Positions 49,039-58,457 are shown, counted from the first letter of the stretch. The stretch is DNA of 64,000 nt from Noviherbaspirillum suwonense (GCF_900182955.1 NZ_FXUL01000009.1:62001-126000); one strand, 5' to 3'. Notes: a model not told the origin generated them from the letters alone. Made by a program: numbers and translations.

Positions 49039-49514
49039 GCCTGCGGCCCCTGCTTCAGCGCATCGGCCGCGCGCCGGACCGCGCGCAGGATGCGCATGTG
49101 CGTGCCGCAGCGGCACAGGTTAAGCGCCATCGCGCGCCGGATGTCGGCATCGCCGGGCGACGGCGTTTTCTCCAGCAGCGCCTGCGCCCGCATGATCATG
49201 CCGGCAATGCAGTAGCCGCATTGCGCCGCCTGCTCGGCGATGAATGCCTGCTGCAGCACGCCCGGTTTGTCGGCGCTGCCCAGGCCTTCCACGGTGGTGA
49301 CCGGGCGCGCGCCGACCAGACCGACCGGCAGCAGGCAGGACAGCGCCGCCTCCTTGCCGACCATGACGGTGCAGGCGCCGCACTGGCCCAGGCCGCAGCC
49401 GAACTTGGCGCCGTTGAGCGCAAGGTCGTCGCGCAGCACGTAGAGCAGCGGGGTGGAAGGGTCGGCATCCACCTGCCGCGTGCGTCCGTTGATGCTGAGG
49501 TCCAGTCTGGTCAT
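49035..49514 (-). CDS. Exported Mo-hydroxylase 2Fe-2S subunit (IorA/NicA type)
   Basis: 159 residues. Cluster ligands: KFGCGLGQCGACTVMVGKEA, a further Cys, and CGYCIAGM with LCRCGTHMRI. No own signal peptide; it is likely carried out with the Tat-exported large subunit. Overlaps both neighbours (ATGA at the cytochrome and at the large subunit), so the three genes are tightly coupled. No FAD subunit is present, in line with cytochrome as direct electron acceptor. Confidence 0.93.
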   Translation of the reverse strand: MTRLDLSINGRTRQVDADPSTPLLYVLRDDLALNGAKFGCGLGQCGACTVMVGKEAALSCLLPVGLVGARPVTTVEGLGSADKPGVLQQAFIAEQAAQCGYCIAGMIMRAQALLEKTPSPGDADIRRAMALNLCRCGTHMRILRAVRRAADALKQGPQA

Positions 49515-50857
49515 GGCGTTCGGGTCTTTCGTACGGTGTCCGCGAGGTCCGGCCACGGCGGCGCGCCGGCGGCCTGGCGGCGCAGCCAGGCCGCCAGCGC
49601 GGTCAGCTGTTCGTCGGTGAGCGTGTCGCCGAAGGCCGGCATCCAGCGGCCGGGCGCATTCGGGCCGGGATGGACGCCGTCGCGCACGATGCGCAGCAGG
49701 TTGCGCGCATCCGGCACATGGTTGGCGATGGCAAGCGGCATCGGCAGCGCGCCGGCGGAGCCGATCTCGCGGCCGGCATCGTGGCAGCGCGCGCAGGCGC
49801 CGGCGTAGACCTGCGCACCCAGCGCCATTTGCGCCATCTGCGTGGCCGGCGCCGGGTCGGCCGGCGCGCCCGGCACCGTGCCGGCCGCTGCGCTCGCAGC
49901 CAGCGGCTGCTGCGCCATGCGGCTGCTTTTCTCGGCCCGCGCCTGGCGCTCCGGCGTGTCCGCGCCGAGCGTTGCATGGATGTAGCTTGCGATGGCGCGC
50001 ACGTCGGCATCGTCGGCATGGGCCAGGCCGGCGACGACTTCCTGCATCGGGCCGCCGGCGATCGCGTGGCCGGGCGCGATGCCGGTGCGCAGGTAAACAG
50101 CCAGCTTGTCTACGGTCCACGGCAGCGGCGATGGCGAAGACGCATTGAGCGCGGTCGCATGCCAGCCTTCCGCATCGCCGCCGTCCAGGTAGCGCTTGCG
50201 GTCCTCCGCGCCCAGCGCGTTGCGCGGGCTGTGGCAGGCGCTGCAATGGCCCAGCGCGTCCGACAGGTAGGCGCCGCGGTTCCAGCTGTCGTCATGGCCT
50301 GCGACCGGCGTCCACGGCGTGCGGTCCAGGAAGAGCAGCTTCCACCCGGCCAGCAGCGGCCGGAAGTTCAATGGGAACACCAGCCGGTTTGCCCGGCCGG
50401 GCGCCGTCACCGGCTCGCGGGTCATCACATAGGCATACAGCGCATGGATGTCCCGGTCGGTCAGCCGGGTGTAATGATCGTAGGGAAAGGCCGGGTAAAG
50501 GTGGCTGCCGTCGCGCGCCACGCCTTCCCTGAGCGCACGTGCAAATGCCGCCTCGGGCCAGGCGCCGATGCCGGTCGCCGCATCCGGCGTGATGTTGGTG
50601 CTGTAGACGGTGCCGAACGGCGTCTCCATCGGCCGCCCGCCGGCAAACGGCGACGATGGCGACGCGGTATGGCAGCTAACGCAATTGCCGACGGCGGCCA
50701 GGCGCGCGCCCTGCTCGATCAATCCGGGCGCAAACGCCTGGCGCCCGGGCGGCGCGGCCGCATCGATCGACGGCCGCCAGCTGAGCGCAAGCCCGGCAAC
50801 GGCCAGCGCCGCCAGCGCCAGCAGGCTATTGCGTAGCCAGTGCGGCATCGGGCGCAT
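49511..50857 (-). CDS. Tri-haem membrane-anchored cytochrome c of the Mo-hydroxylase
   Basis: 448 residues. An N-terminal hydrophobic segment (WLRNSLLALAALAVAGLAL) anchors it. Three CxxCH haem sites: CVSCH, CSACH and CARCH. It resembles the cytochrome subunit of acetic-acid-bacterial alcohol/aldehyde dehydrogenases and gluconate 2-dehydrogenase, which pass electrons to ubiquinone. Placed first in the operon and coupled to the 2Fe-2S subunit. A second ATG three codons in is possible; no ribosome site is clear. Confidence 0.9.
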   Translation of the reverse strand: MRPMPHWLRNSLLALAALAVAGLALSWRPSIDAAAPPGRQAFAPGLIEQGARLAAVGNCVSCHTASPSSPFAGGRPMETPFGTVYSTNITPDAATGIGAWPEAAFARALREGVARDGSHLYPAFPYDHYTRLTDRDIHALYAYVMTREPVTAPGRANRLVFPLNFRPLLAGWKLLFLDRTPWTPVAGHDDSWNRGAYLSDALGHCSACHSPRNALGAEDRKRYLDGGDAEGWHATALNASSPSPLPWTVDKLAVYLRTGIAPGHAIAGGPMQEVVAGLAHADDADVRAIASYIHATLGADTPERQARAEKSSRMAQQPLAASAAAGTVPGAPADPAPATQMAQMALGAQVYAGACARCHDAGREIGSAGALPMPLAIANHVPDARNLLRIVRDGVHPGPNAPGRWMPAFGDTLTDEQLTALAAWLRRQAAGAPPWPDLADTVRKTRTP

Positions 50858-51193
50858 GTTGGTAGAAGCGGTCTACCGCATCGCGGCCAGCGGCTACGGT
50901 GCGCGTGGCAGGATGCGGATTCGAGGGGAATGTTCCAGTCATCTGCGCACTGATGCATGCATCGTGCCATTCGATGGGCCCGCGAAGGGAATGCTTGCCT
51001 CCAGGACGGCGCGGCGCTTCCATCCGCACCGTTTTAGGTGCGCGATTAAGGCTGTTGAATATTTTGCATGGTAGGTAATCCACCCTTTACATGCTGCTCC
51101 GCCGCATGCCCATGCATCGATGCATGCGGGGCAGGGCCGCCCGCGGTCAATGAGGCAGGCAGTGCATCGACCGGCGGCGATGGGCCAATCGGG
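50858..51193. other. Upstream region of the cytochrome/Mo-hydroxylase operon with two palindromes
   Basis: No gene in 336 bp. GATGCATGCATC (50952-50963) and CATGCATCGATGCATG (51111-51126) are perfect palindromes sharing an ATGCAT core; the first is 95 bp upstream of the cytochrome start. They could be operators. Confidence 0.45.
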
Positions 51194-51436
51194 TTACTGC
51201 GTGTTGTCCGGGCTGCTGCGCCGCCGCAGCGTCGGCAGCGGAAGGGTGGTGCTCGGCTGGGCGGTCCATTCTTCCGTGCGGCGCGGGTCCTGCGTGGAAC
51301 CGGCCTGCGGCGCCGTCTCGCAGGACAGCGCCGCTGCCTGCGCCTTCCGGTGCCGGGCCATCAGCCTTACCTGGATCCGCAGCCGAAGCTGCATGGTTTT
51401 GAGACGGTATCGCATTCCACGCTGCAGCTGCTTCAT
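51194..51436 (-). CDS. Short basic hypothetical protein
   Basis: 80 residues from ATG at 51436 (a GTG at 51445 is an alternative, preceded by AGGGGGA). The N-terminus is very basic and amphipathic (MKQLQRGMRYRLKTMQLRLR), the C-terminus polar. A good -10 (TATACT) and a fair -35 lie 40 bp upstream, so it is likely transcribed. No family recognised. Confidence 0.4.
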   Translation of the reverse strand: MKQLQRGMRYRLKTMQLRLRIQVRLMARHRKAQAAALSCETAPQAGSTQDPRRTEEWTAQPSTTLPLPTLRRRSSPDNTQ

Positions 51437-51475
51437 ACCCAGCACGTTCCCCCTGGAGGTTTTCTGTGCCGACCG

Positions 51476-51503
51476 AGTATAGCGTTGCCTGCGTCCGCGT
51501 CAC
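51476..51503 (-). promoter_or_regulatory. Candidate promoter for the 80-residue ORF
   Basis: On the minus strand TATACT (51476-51481) is preceded at 16 bp by GTGACG (51498-51503). Predicted transcription start about 25 bp before the GTG/ATG. Confidence 0.4.
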
Positions 51504-51628
51504 TTTAATGCGGCCATGCATTGAGCGAAATCGAATCGCGTGCGGCATGGCGTTGCGCCAGGCGGCAAAAAAGCGACAGAGGATGCGCCTTCGCCAACGC
51601 AGCGCCGACCGGATGCTGCATAGCCGCA

Positions 51629-52738
51629 TCAATCCCCGAAACAGATGCCGAGGTCGCGCGCCGTCTGCAGCGTGTCGCAGTCCAGCGGCACCGCCTTCAT
51701 CCGACCGGCCACATCCTCCAGCGCGACATAGGCGACATTGGGGAAGGCCAGTGCGACCATGACGCCGGAGCGGCCCGCGGCCAGCGCCCGCACCGCCGCG
51801 GCGCCGAAGCGAAGCGCCGCGAGCCGGTCGAATGCGGTCGGGCTGCCGCCGCGCAGCAGGTGGCCGAGCACCACCAGCCGCACTTCCTTGCCGCTGCGTT
51901 CCTGGATTGCGCCGGCGACGCGTTCGCCGATGCCGCCGAGGCGCTCCGCGCGCCCGGCCTGCGCGGGCGCGGCCAGCGCCCGTTCGCCGCCGGCCGGCCT
52001 GGCGCCCTCGGCGACGATGATGATGGAATACGGCCGGCCGCTCGCATCGCGCATCTGCAATCCGGAGGCGAGCTTGTCGATATCGAACGGAATCTCGGGG
52101 ATCAGGATGCCATGCGCGCCGCCGGCCATGCCCGCGTGCAGCGCGATCCATCCCGCATAGCGGCCCATGACCTCGACCACGATCACGCGCTGGTGGCTGG
52201 CCGCCGTGCTGTGCAGCCGGTCCAGGCACTCGGTGGCGAAGGACACCGCGGTGTCGAAGCCGAAGGTGGTGAATGTCTTGTCGAGGTCGTTGTCGATGGT
52301 CTTGGGCACGCTGACCACGCGCACGCCCTTGCGGTGCAGCGCGTTGGCGATCAGCAGCGAGCCGTCGCCGCCGACCGAGACCAGCGCATCGATGCCGTGG
52401 GCGGCAAGGCCGGCGATCAGTTCGTCGGTGCGGTCGACTTCCGCAAGCGTGCCGTCGGGCTGGCGCACCGGGTAATGCAGCGGGTCGCCGCGGTTGCTGG
52501 TGCCCAGTATCGTGCCGCCGATATGGGCGATGCCGCGCACCCGTTCGCGGGTCAGCAGGACCATGCCGCCTTGCGGATAGCGCTCCGGCATCAGCAGGCC
52601 GTTGTAGCCGTCGCGGATGCCATAGCATTCCCAGCCCTGGCCGAGGGCCGACAGCAGCACCGCGCGGATCACCGCGTTGAGGCCGGGCGCGTCGCCGCCG
52701 CCGGTGCTGATGGCAATCCGCCGCACCGGCGCGCTCAT
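51629..52738 (-). CDS. ATP-type 6-phosphofructokinase (PfkA family, group III-like)
   Basis: 369 residues. IAISTGGGDAPGLNAVIRAV is the N-terminal loop. The donor site reads GGDGS, as in ATP enzymes, while the catalytic loop reads PKTIDNDL, with the Lys of PPi enzymes. This combination is known from the mixed group III of the family, whose members mostly use ATP. VEVMGRYAGWIALHAGMAGG follows. It would phosphorylate fructose 6-phosphate. Distinct from the GGND enzyme at 24.7 kb. Confidence 0.88.
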   Translation of the reverse strand: MSAPVRRIAISTGGGDAPGLNAVIRAVLLSALGQGWECYGIRDGYNGLLMPERYPQGGMVLLTRERVRGIAHIGGTILGTSNRGDPLHYPVRQPDGTLAEVDRTDELIAGLAAHGIDALVSVGGDGSLLIANALHRKGVRVVSVPKTIDNDLDKTFTTFGFDTAVSFATECLDRLHSTAASHQRVIVVEVMGRYAGWIALHAGMAGGAHGILIPEIPFDIDKLASGLQMRDASGRPYSIIIVAEGARPAGGERALAAPAQAGRAERLGGIGERVAGAIQERSGKEVRLVVLGHLLRGGSPTAFDRLAALRFGAAAVRALAAGRSGVMVALAFPNVAYVALEDVAGRMKAVPLDCDTLQTARDLGICFGD

Positions 52739-53070
52739 TGCATCGCCCCGGCCGTGAAGGGGGGACAGGTTATCGGATCGGCGTGGTCCATGTCGTGGAG
52801 GTCCGCGGTTGATCTTGCTTCAGCGTGCATGACATTGCCGGCCACGGGGCTGATGCATCGCAAGGAGACGGCGCAATGCCGCGCCGTCATCCGCCCCTGC
52901 TGCCATGCGGCAAAGCCGTCCGTCCGATGCCCGGCATTTTTGATCTGGGTCAGGGAGGTCGCGGTTCGCTGTCGTTATGGTGATGCAGCCCTGCCCGGAT
53001 CGGCGCAGCATGGCACACCGCACCGACAAGGCGCCGATTCCTTTTCCGAACTTCAACCGTGGGGAATGCG
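52739..53070. other. 332-bp divergent intergenic region, nothing recognised
   Basis: No gene, repeat or consensus promoter recognised between pfk and the alcohol dehydrogenase gene. Confidence 0.4.
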
Positions 53071-54126
53071 ATGCGCACAATGAAAGCGGCCGTCTTTGTA
53101 CGGCCCGGCAAGATCATCCTGGACGAGAAACCCGTCCCATCGATAGGCCCGGGCGACGCCCTGGTCAAGATAACGACGACGACCATCTGCGGCACCGACA
53201 TCCACATCCTGCGCGGCGAGTACCCGGTCGAACCGGGTCGCATCGTCGGCCACGAGCCGGTGGGCGTGATCGCCGAACTCGGCGCCGGCGTCACCGGCTA
53301 TACCGTGGGGCAGCGCGTGATCGTCGGCGCCATCACGCCGTGCGGCCAGTGCGACTCCTGCCTGGAAGGCCACCAGTCCCAGTGCGGCGGCAAGGCCGTC
53401 GGCGGCTGGCGCTTCGGCAACACCATCGACGGCTGCCAGGCGGAATACCTGCGGGTGCCCTTCGCCATGGCCAACCTGACGCCGGTGCCCGACGGCCTGA
53501 CCGACGAGCAGGTGCTGATGTGCCCGGACATCATGAGCACCGGCTTCGGCGGCGCCGAGAGCGGCAACATTCGCATCGGCGACACGGTCGTGGTGTTCGC
53601 GCAGGGGCCGATCGGGCTGTGCGCCACGGCCGGCGCGCGGCTGCAGGGCGCCAGCCAGATCATCGTGGTGGATTCCGTCCCCGAGCGGCTGGCCATGGCG
53701 CGCCGCCTCGGCGCCGACGTGGCGCTGGATTACAAGCAGGTGGATGTGGTCGACGAGATCCTGAAGCTGACGAACGGCCGCGGCGCCGACGTCGCGATCG
53801 AGGCGCTGGGCACGCAGCAGACGTTTGAAAGCGGCCTGCGCTCGCTGAAGCCCGGCGGCACGCTGTCCAGCCTGGGCGTCTACTCGGGAAAGCTGTCGCT
53901 GCCGCTCGACGCCTTCGCGGCCGGGCTAGGCGACCACCGCATCGTGACCACGCTATGCCCCGGCGGCAAGGACCGGATGCGCCGGCTGATGAATATCGTC
54001 GGCTCGAAGCGGGTGGACCTGGAACCGCTGGTGACGCACCGCTTCCGCCTGGACCAGATCGAGGAAGCGTACGACCTGTTTGCCAACCAGCGCGATGGCG
54101 TGGTGAAGGTCGCCATCACGCCCTGA
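53071..54126 (+). CDS. Zinc-dependent alcohol dehydrogenase, TBADH-like
   Basis: 351 residues from the ATG after GGGGA. Catalytic Zn ligands: Cys in TICGTDIHI, the His of VGHEPVG, and an Asp in CPDIMSTGFGG, as in Thermoanaerobacter-type secondary alcohol dehydrogenases. Four-Cys structural zinc loop PCGQCDSCLEGHQSQCGG. Coenzyme-binding part FAQGPIGLCATAGARLQGAS. Probably oxidises or reduces a secondary alcohol or ketone with NAD(P). Convergent with dps. Confidence 0.9.
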   Translation: MRTMKAAVFVRPGKIILDEKPVPSIGPGDALVKITTTTICGTDIHILRGEYPVEPGRIVGHEPVGVIAELGAGVTGYTVGQRVIVGAITPCGQCDSCLEGHQSQCGGKAVGGWRFGNTIDGCQAEYLRVPFAMANLTPVPDGLTDEQVLMCPDIMSTGFGGAESGNIRIGDTVVVFAQGPIGLCATAGARLQGASQIIVVDSVPERLAMARRLGADVALDYKQVDVVDEILKLTNGRGADVAIEALGTQQTFESGLRSLKPGGTLSSLGVYSGKLSLPLDAFAAGLGDHRIVTTLCPGGKDRMRRLMNIVGSKRVDLEPLVTHRFRLDQIEEAYDLFANQRDGVVKVAITP

Positions 54127-54153
54127 GGACTGGCGGGGTTTGCGGGTCCTGCG

Positions 54154-54702
54154 TCAGTGCCCGGTCTTGTCCGGGCTGCGCACCGCCTCGAACAGGAACC
54201 AGGTGCGTTCCTCGGTCTCGTCTATCCAGTTCTCGATCAGGCTGGCCGTGGCGATGTCGCGGTTGTCGTCGCATACCTCGTGCGCCTCGCGCAGGCTGGC
54301 CGCCAGTGCGCGGTTGTTGTCGCACAGTTCGCCGAGCATCTGCGACGGCTCGACGAAATCGGCGTCGTTGTCGGGGATGCGCTGCAGCCGGGACACATGG
54401 CCGATCGAACGCAGGGTCTTGCCGCCCAGCTTGCGGATGCGCTCGGCCAGCGGGTCGGTCATTGCGAAGAGCTCGGTTGCCTGGTCGTCCAGCAGCAGGT
54501 GGTAGTCGCGGAAATGCGGTCCGCTCATGTGCCAGTGGAAGTTCTTGGTCTTCATGTACAAGGCGAAGACATCGGCCAGCACCGCATTGAGCGCGTTGGC
54601 GATCTGGCCGGTGGCTTCCGGCTTGAGGTCGGTCGGCGTGCGCAGCGCGGGGTTGGCGGCGCCGGCGTCTTTCTTTTCCTGGTCTGATTTCGAAATGGCC
54701 AT
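54154..54702 (-). CDS. dps: Dps-family ferritin-like DNA-binding protein
   Basis: 182 residues with GGAGAA before the ATG. A 15-residue polar, Lys-containing tail precedes the four-helix core. The ferroxidase signature FHWHMSGPHFRDYHLLLDDQ is intact. Assembles dodecamers that store iron and protect DNA from peroxide. Clear. Confidence 0.95.
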   Translation of the reverse strand: MAISKSDQEKKDAGAANPALRTPTDLKPEATGQIANALNAVLADVFALYMKTKNFHWHMSGPHFRDYHLLLDDQATELFAMTDPLAERIRKLGGKTLRSIGHVSRLQRIPDNDADFVEPSQMLGELCDNNRALAASLREAHEVCDDNRDIATASLIENWIDETEERTWFLFEAVRSPDKTGH

Positions 54703-54905
54703 AGGGTTTCTCCGGGCGTTATAGGGAAGCAGGTTTTGAAGGCGCTGCCGACGCGGGCCTTGAGCCCGGTCGTCAGCCGCCTGGCGTGGGTAATGCATGG
54801 CAGGCGCGGTGCAGCCGCTGTCCAGGCGGACTGTGCCGGCCAAAGCATTAATCTATGGGTGAATCGAATTGTCGTCCATGCGTTGAGTCAACCGAATGTG
54901 CAGTT

Positions 54906-55214
54906 TCAAGCCCGCAAGGCCCCGCGTCCGGTCCATCCGGGCCAGGCGCGATGGAACGCCGCCGGCTTTTCGACGCGCACGCTGGATTCGCGCACCGCCT
55001 CGACCAGCACCAGGCCCCCGTTCGGAATGACGAAGCTGTCCGCCGGGTACAGCTCGATATCCGCGGAAACGCCGGCAACGGTGACCAGCAGCACCCCGGA
55101 AACGCAGACCAGGCGGCATCCGGCGGCATCGTTGAACCTTAAAAACCGCAGCGCCGGCAAGGCCTGCGCGGTGCCGCTCCCTGCTTCCCATGCTTTCCTC
55201 GCCTGGTTTGCCAT
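54906..55214 (-). CDS. DUF2917-family protein
   Basis: 102 residues, with AGGAGG seven bases before the ATG. The sequence (LRFNDAAGCRLVCVSGVLLV, then DIELYPADSFVIPNGGLVLV) is a cupin-like beta fold typical for DUF2917. Divergent from the MocR-type gene. Function unknown. Confidence 0.8.
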   Translation of the reverse strand: MANQARKAWEAGSGTAQALPALRFLRFNDAAGCRLVCVSGVLLVTVAGVSADIELYPADSFVIPNGGLVLVEAVRESSVRVEKPAAFHRAWPGWTGRGALRA

Positions 55215-55388
55215 CGTAACCTCCTGCCATGATCGATGGCATCCAGCGTACGGACTCGACGCTGGCCGTAACAGGCGCAGCACGGCCAAATTGTGATGGT
55301 CACAGCGCGGGTTTTTCGCAACTGTGCTGCTCGAAATTCAGCGCTGCTGTATCTTTGTGCCTGGCGCCGGCAAGGTAACAATCCTGCA

Positions 55389-56834
55389 ATGACAAGCACA
55401 CCCCTCCTGTACGAACGACTCGCCGACGATCTCGGGCAATTGATCGCGCAACGCGTGTTCGCGGCCGGCGAGCGCCTGCCGTCGATACGCCAGCTCGCGC
55501 TGCAAAAACGCCTGTCGATCAGCACCGTGATGCATGCGATGCAGCTGCTCGAAGACCGTGGCCTGGTGGATGCGCGGCCGCAGGCCGGGTTCTATGTCCG
55601 CGCCCGCGGCAGGGCGCTGGCCCCGGTCGCCGCGCTGCGCAGCGTCGAGAAGCCGGCCTATGTCGGCATCAACAACATCCTGATGCAGGTGCTGAAGGAG
55701 CATGAGCTGCATGGGGCCGCGGCGCTCGGCTCGGCGCTGCCGCCGGCGGAAATGCTGCCGAACGAACGGGTCCGGCGCACGCTCGCCGCAGTGACCAGGC
55801 GCAATCCCGGGCTGCTGGCGAACGCCCGGTATTTCGATATCAACGAGCCATCGCTGGTGCGGCAGATCCTGCGCCGCGCGTCGGCATGGGGCACGCTGGA
55901 CGCCGATGAAATCGTCGTCACCGCCTCCTGCACCGAGGCCATCAGCCTCTGTCTGCGCGCGGTGACGAAGCCGGGCGACACGGTGGCCGTGGAGTCCGCC
56001 ACCTACTTCGTGCTGCTGCAGCTGCTGGAAAGCCTGGGACTGAAAGCCCTGGAGATACCGATGGACAACCGCACCGGCCCGTCGCTCGACGCGCTGGAAC
56101 TGTCGCTGCGGGAGGGGCTGTGCCAGGCCTGCCTGTTCGTCGCGAATGTCAACAACCCGACCGGCAGCATCATGCCGGACGAAAACAAGAAGCGGCTGGC
56201 CGGGCTCGTGGCCCGCTATGACATCGCGCTGATCGAGGACGACATCTACGGCGACCTCTGCTTCTCGGCCGAGCGGCCGCGTCCGGTGAAGGCGTTCGAT
56301 ACCTCGGGCAATGTGCTGTCCTGCTCCTCGTATTCCAAGACCATCAGCCCGGCGCTGCGGGTCGGCTACGTGGCCGCGGGCAAATACACCGAGAAGGTGA
56401 AATTCCTGAAGACGGTGTCGAGCGGCGCGACCAGCCATCTGCCGCAGGCGGTCGTCGCCGATTTCCTCGCCGGCAGCGCCTACGACAAGCAGCTGCGGGC
56501 CATGCGGCGCCAGCTGTTCCAGCGCATCGCGCAGATGTCGGATGCGATCGCGGCGGACTTCCCGGAAGGCTGCTTCGTGTCCGAACCCAGGGGCGGCTTC
56601 GTGCTATGGGTGCAGCTGCCGGCGGCGGTCGATGCGCTGCAGCTGCATGCGGACGCGATCAGGCAGGGCATCGCCTTCATGCCGGGACCCCTGTTCTCGG
56701 CGTCCGGAAGGCTGCGCGACCATATCCGGATCAACTGCGCCAATCCCTGGAGCCAGACCATAGCCGACGGCGTGAGCCGGCTCGGGCGGCTGATCGCGGA
56801 CGCCGCGGCGCACGGCGCGCGCAGGACGGCCTGA
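55389..56834 (+). CDS. MocR-type GntR regulator with aminotransferase domain
   Basis: 481 residues. The N-terminal winged helix has LYERLADDLGQLIAQRVFAA, then KRLSISTVMHAMQLLEDRGL. A PLP-dependent fold I domain follows, with VANVNNPTGSIM, the DDIYGDL region and Lys in CSSYSKTISPALRVGY as the internal aldimine. These proteins sense PLP or an amino compound; neighbours regulate vitamin B6, GABA or taurine genes elsewhere. The divergent DUF2917 gene or an unlinked target may be regulated. Confidence 0.92.
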   Translation: MTSTPLLYERLADDLGQLIAQRVFAAGERLPSIRQLALQKRLSISTVMHAMQLLEDRGLVDARPQAGFYVRARGRALAPVAALRSVEKPAYVGINNILMQVLKEHELHGAAALGSALPPAEMLPNERVRRTLAAVTRRNPGLLANARYFDINEPSLVRQILRRASAWGTLDADEIVVTASCTEAISLCLRAVTKPGDTVAVESATYFVLLQLLESLGLKALEIPMDNRTGPSLDALELSLREGLCQACLFVANVNNPTGSIMPDENKKRLAGLVARYDIALIEDDIYGDLCFSAERPRPVKAFDTSGNVLSCSSYSKTISPALRVGYVAAGKYTEKVKFLKTVSSGATSHLPQAVVADFLAGSAYDKQLRAMRRQLFQRIAQMSDAIAADFPEGCFVSEPRGGFVLWVQLPAAVDALQLHADAIRQGIAFMPGPLFSASGRLRDHIRINCANPWSQTIADGVSRLGRLIADAAAHGARRTA

Positions 56835-56892
56835 GCGGCGTCCGCGCGCGCGGCGGCGAAGATGACCGTCGCGTCCGTTCGCAGCCGGCTGG

Positions 56893-57549
56893 CTAGGCAG
56901 CGGGCCGGGCCGCTCCCCTGATCAGCGACAGCAATGCGCCCAGCCCGCGTTCCTCCAGCGTCCGGTATGCACAGTGACGCAGCGCATCCATGTCGGCGCG
57001 CAGGCACTGGAAGGCGGCTTCCTCCGCGGCGCCGGCCACCGGCATCGTGAAATCGCCGTCGGGGTAGTGCGTGAAGGTGAGCGACCTGGCAAGGGCCAGC
57101 GACGCCAGGTTGCCGGTGCGGCTCTCGATGTTGGCGAAGGTCATGCCGGCATGGGTCTGGTCGGCCGCGAGGAAGGCGAGGCAGGTCAGCAGCCTGGCAA
57201 GCGAGCGGCCTTCGTAGGCTTCGTCGACCGCGTAGGTCAGGTTGCATCCGACCTCGTTTTCCTCGGTGCGCATCGGCGCGACCCATGCGCTCGCGATCAC
57301 GGCCGCATCGCCATGCGTGGCGGTGAAGCAGATCGGCTCGGCGATGAACTCCCAACCCAGGCCTTCCATCGCGCCGATGTCGTCGCCGCAGATATCCGCG
57401 TAGCGGCCGTTTTCCCGGCCCTTCATCATCCGGTCGGTGCGCGGCAGGTCCCAGCCGATACCTTCGAACCAGAGGTCGAAGCCCCGGTGCCGCGCGCACA
57501 GGACAGGCGCCGTGGCCTTCTGTTTTTTCCTGCCTGACTGATTCCCCAT
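56893..57549 (-). CDS. GNAT-fold-like hypothetical protein
   Basis: 218 residues. Middle part NLTYAVDEAYEGRSLARLLT and FANIESRTGNLASLALARSL look like the acetyl-CoA loop and following helix of GNAT enzymes, though the QxxGxG/A signature is weak (EAYEGRSLA). Basic N-terminus. Acetyltransferase function is a guess. Confidence 0.65.
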   Translation of the reverse strand: MGNQSGRKKQKATAPVLCARHRGFDLWFEGIGWDLPRTDRMMKGRENGRYADICGDDIGAMEGLGWEFIAEPICFTATHGDAAVIASAWVAPMRTEENEVGCNLTYAVDEAYEGRSLARLLTCLAFLAADQTHAGMTFANIESRTGNLASLALARSLTFTHYPDGDFTMPVAGAAEEAAFQCLRADMDALRHCAYRTLEERGLGALLSLIRGAARPAA

Positions 57550-57667
57550 GGACCGCTCTTCTCCGTCGCCATTGCCGGGCCGGAGTATAGCAAGCGATGC
57601 GGCCCCGGGGCATCTCCCAGGGCGGGACGGTCAGGCGACCTGCGCGACAGCGGAACAGTCCTGGCGG

Positions 57668-58252
57668 TCAGGGCCCTTCGTCCCGGTTGTTCGGCAAGGA
57701 GGGGAGCGCGCGCAGGAATTCATAGATGGCGGCAAGTTCGCGCTCGGTCTTCTTGCCATAGACCGGCCACGGCATGACCTGGAGGATCTTGTCTGGTGGA
57801 TCATGTGGATTATGTCCGGTGCGCAGGGTTTCTATGAACTCGGGAAGCGTCAGGCCAGCCGGCTTGCCCTCGCCATCCGGGGTAAGGTTGGGCGCTGTGA
57901 TCTTGGGCCCGAACGTTCGGCCGCCTGTCAGATATTGCTGGTAATTGACCAGCTCCGGGTAACCGTTGAAGGGATCGCCGGTTGGCAGGTAGGACGGGCG
58001 GGTATGGCAGTCGTTGCATCCGGACGTATTGACTATATAGCTCCCCAGGCCGACCAGCACGCGGTTCTTCCCGGCGAGATTCAGATGTACTCCCCGGGGC
58101 ACAATCTCATAGCCACGTTTCACCTGTTCGATTTCGGCAAAAAAATCGATGCCGCCCCTGACGCCGTGGTCGGCCCGGACGCCTGGCGCGGCGGTGAGCG
58201 ATGCAAGAGCCACTGCCATTACCGGCATGCAGCGTATTCGAGTCTTCAACAT
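57668..58252 (-). CDS. Exported mono-haem cytochrome c
   Basis: 194 residues from the ATG after AAAGGA. Signal peptide (RCMPVMAVALASLTAAPGVR), then one haem site (NTSGCNDCHTRPS). The distal Met may be that of VMPWPVYGK. Cytochromes of this type often receive electrons from periplasmic dehydrogenases. Partner unknown; divergent from ptxS. Confidence 0.85.
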   Translation of the reverse strand: MLKTRIRCMPVMAVALASLTAAPGVRADHGVRGGIDFFAEIEQVKRGYEIVPRGVHLNLAGKNRVLVGLGSYIVNTSGCNDCHTRPSYLPTGDPFNGYPELVNYQQYLTGGRTFGPKITAPNLTPDGEGKPAGLTLPEFIETLRTGHNPHDPPDKILQVMPWPVYGKKTERELAAIYEFLRALPSLPNNRDEGP

Positions 58253-58457
58253 GGCGTGTCCTTTCAAGCGGCCGTGGGACCGATTCGTTTTTCGATCTGC
58301 TCCCTGAAAGACGCTATGAAGATTTTTGTCCCAAAACGATTTGCATTTTTGAGGCACGTCATATTCCCGCATGCGCCTGTCCATTGCCTGCGCCGATGGC
58401 CGACAGGCCCGCGCATCGCTGCCGTTTCATTCGGCGGCCGCAACTGCTACCATATCC

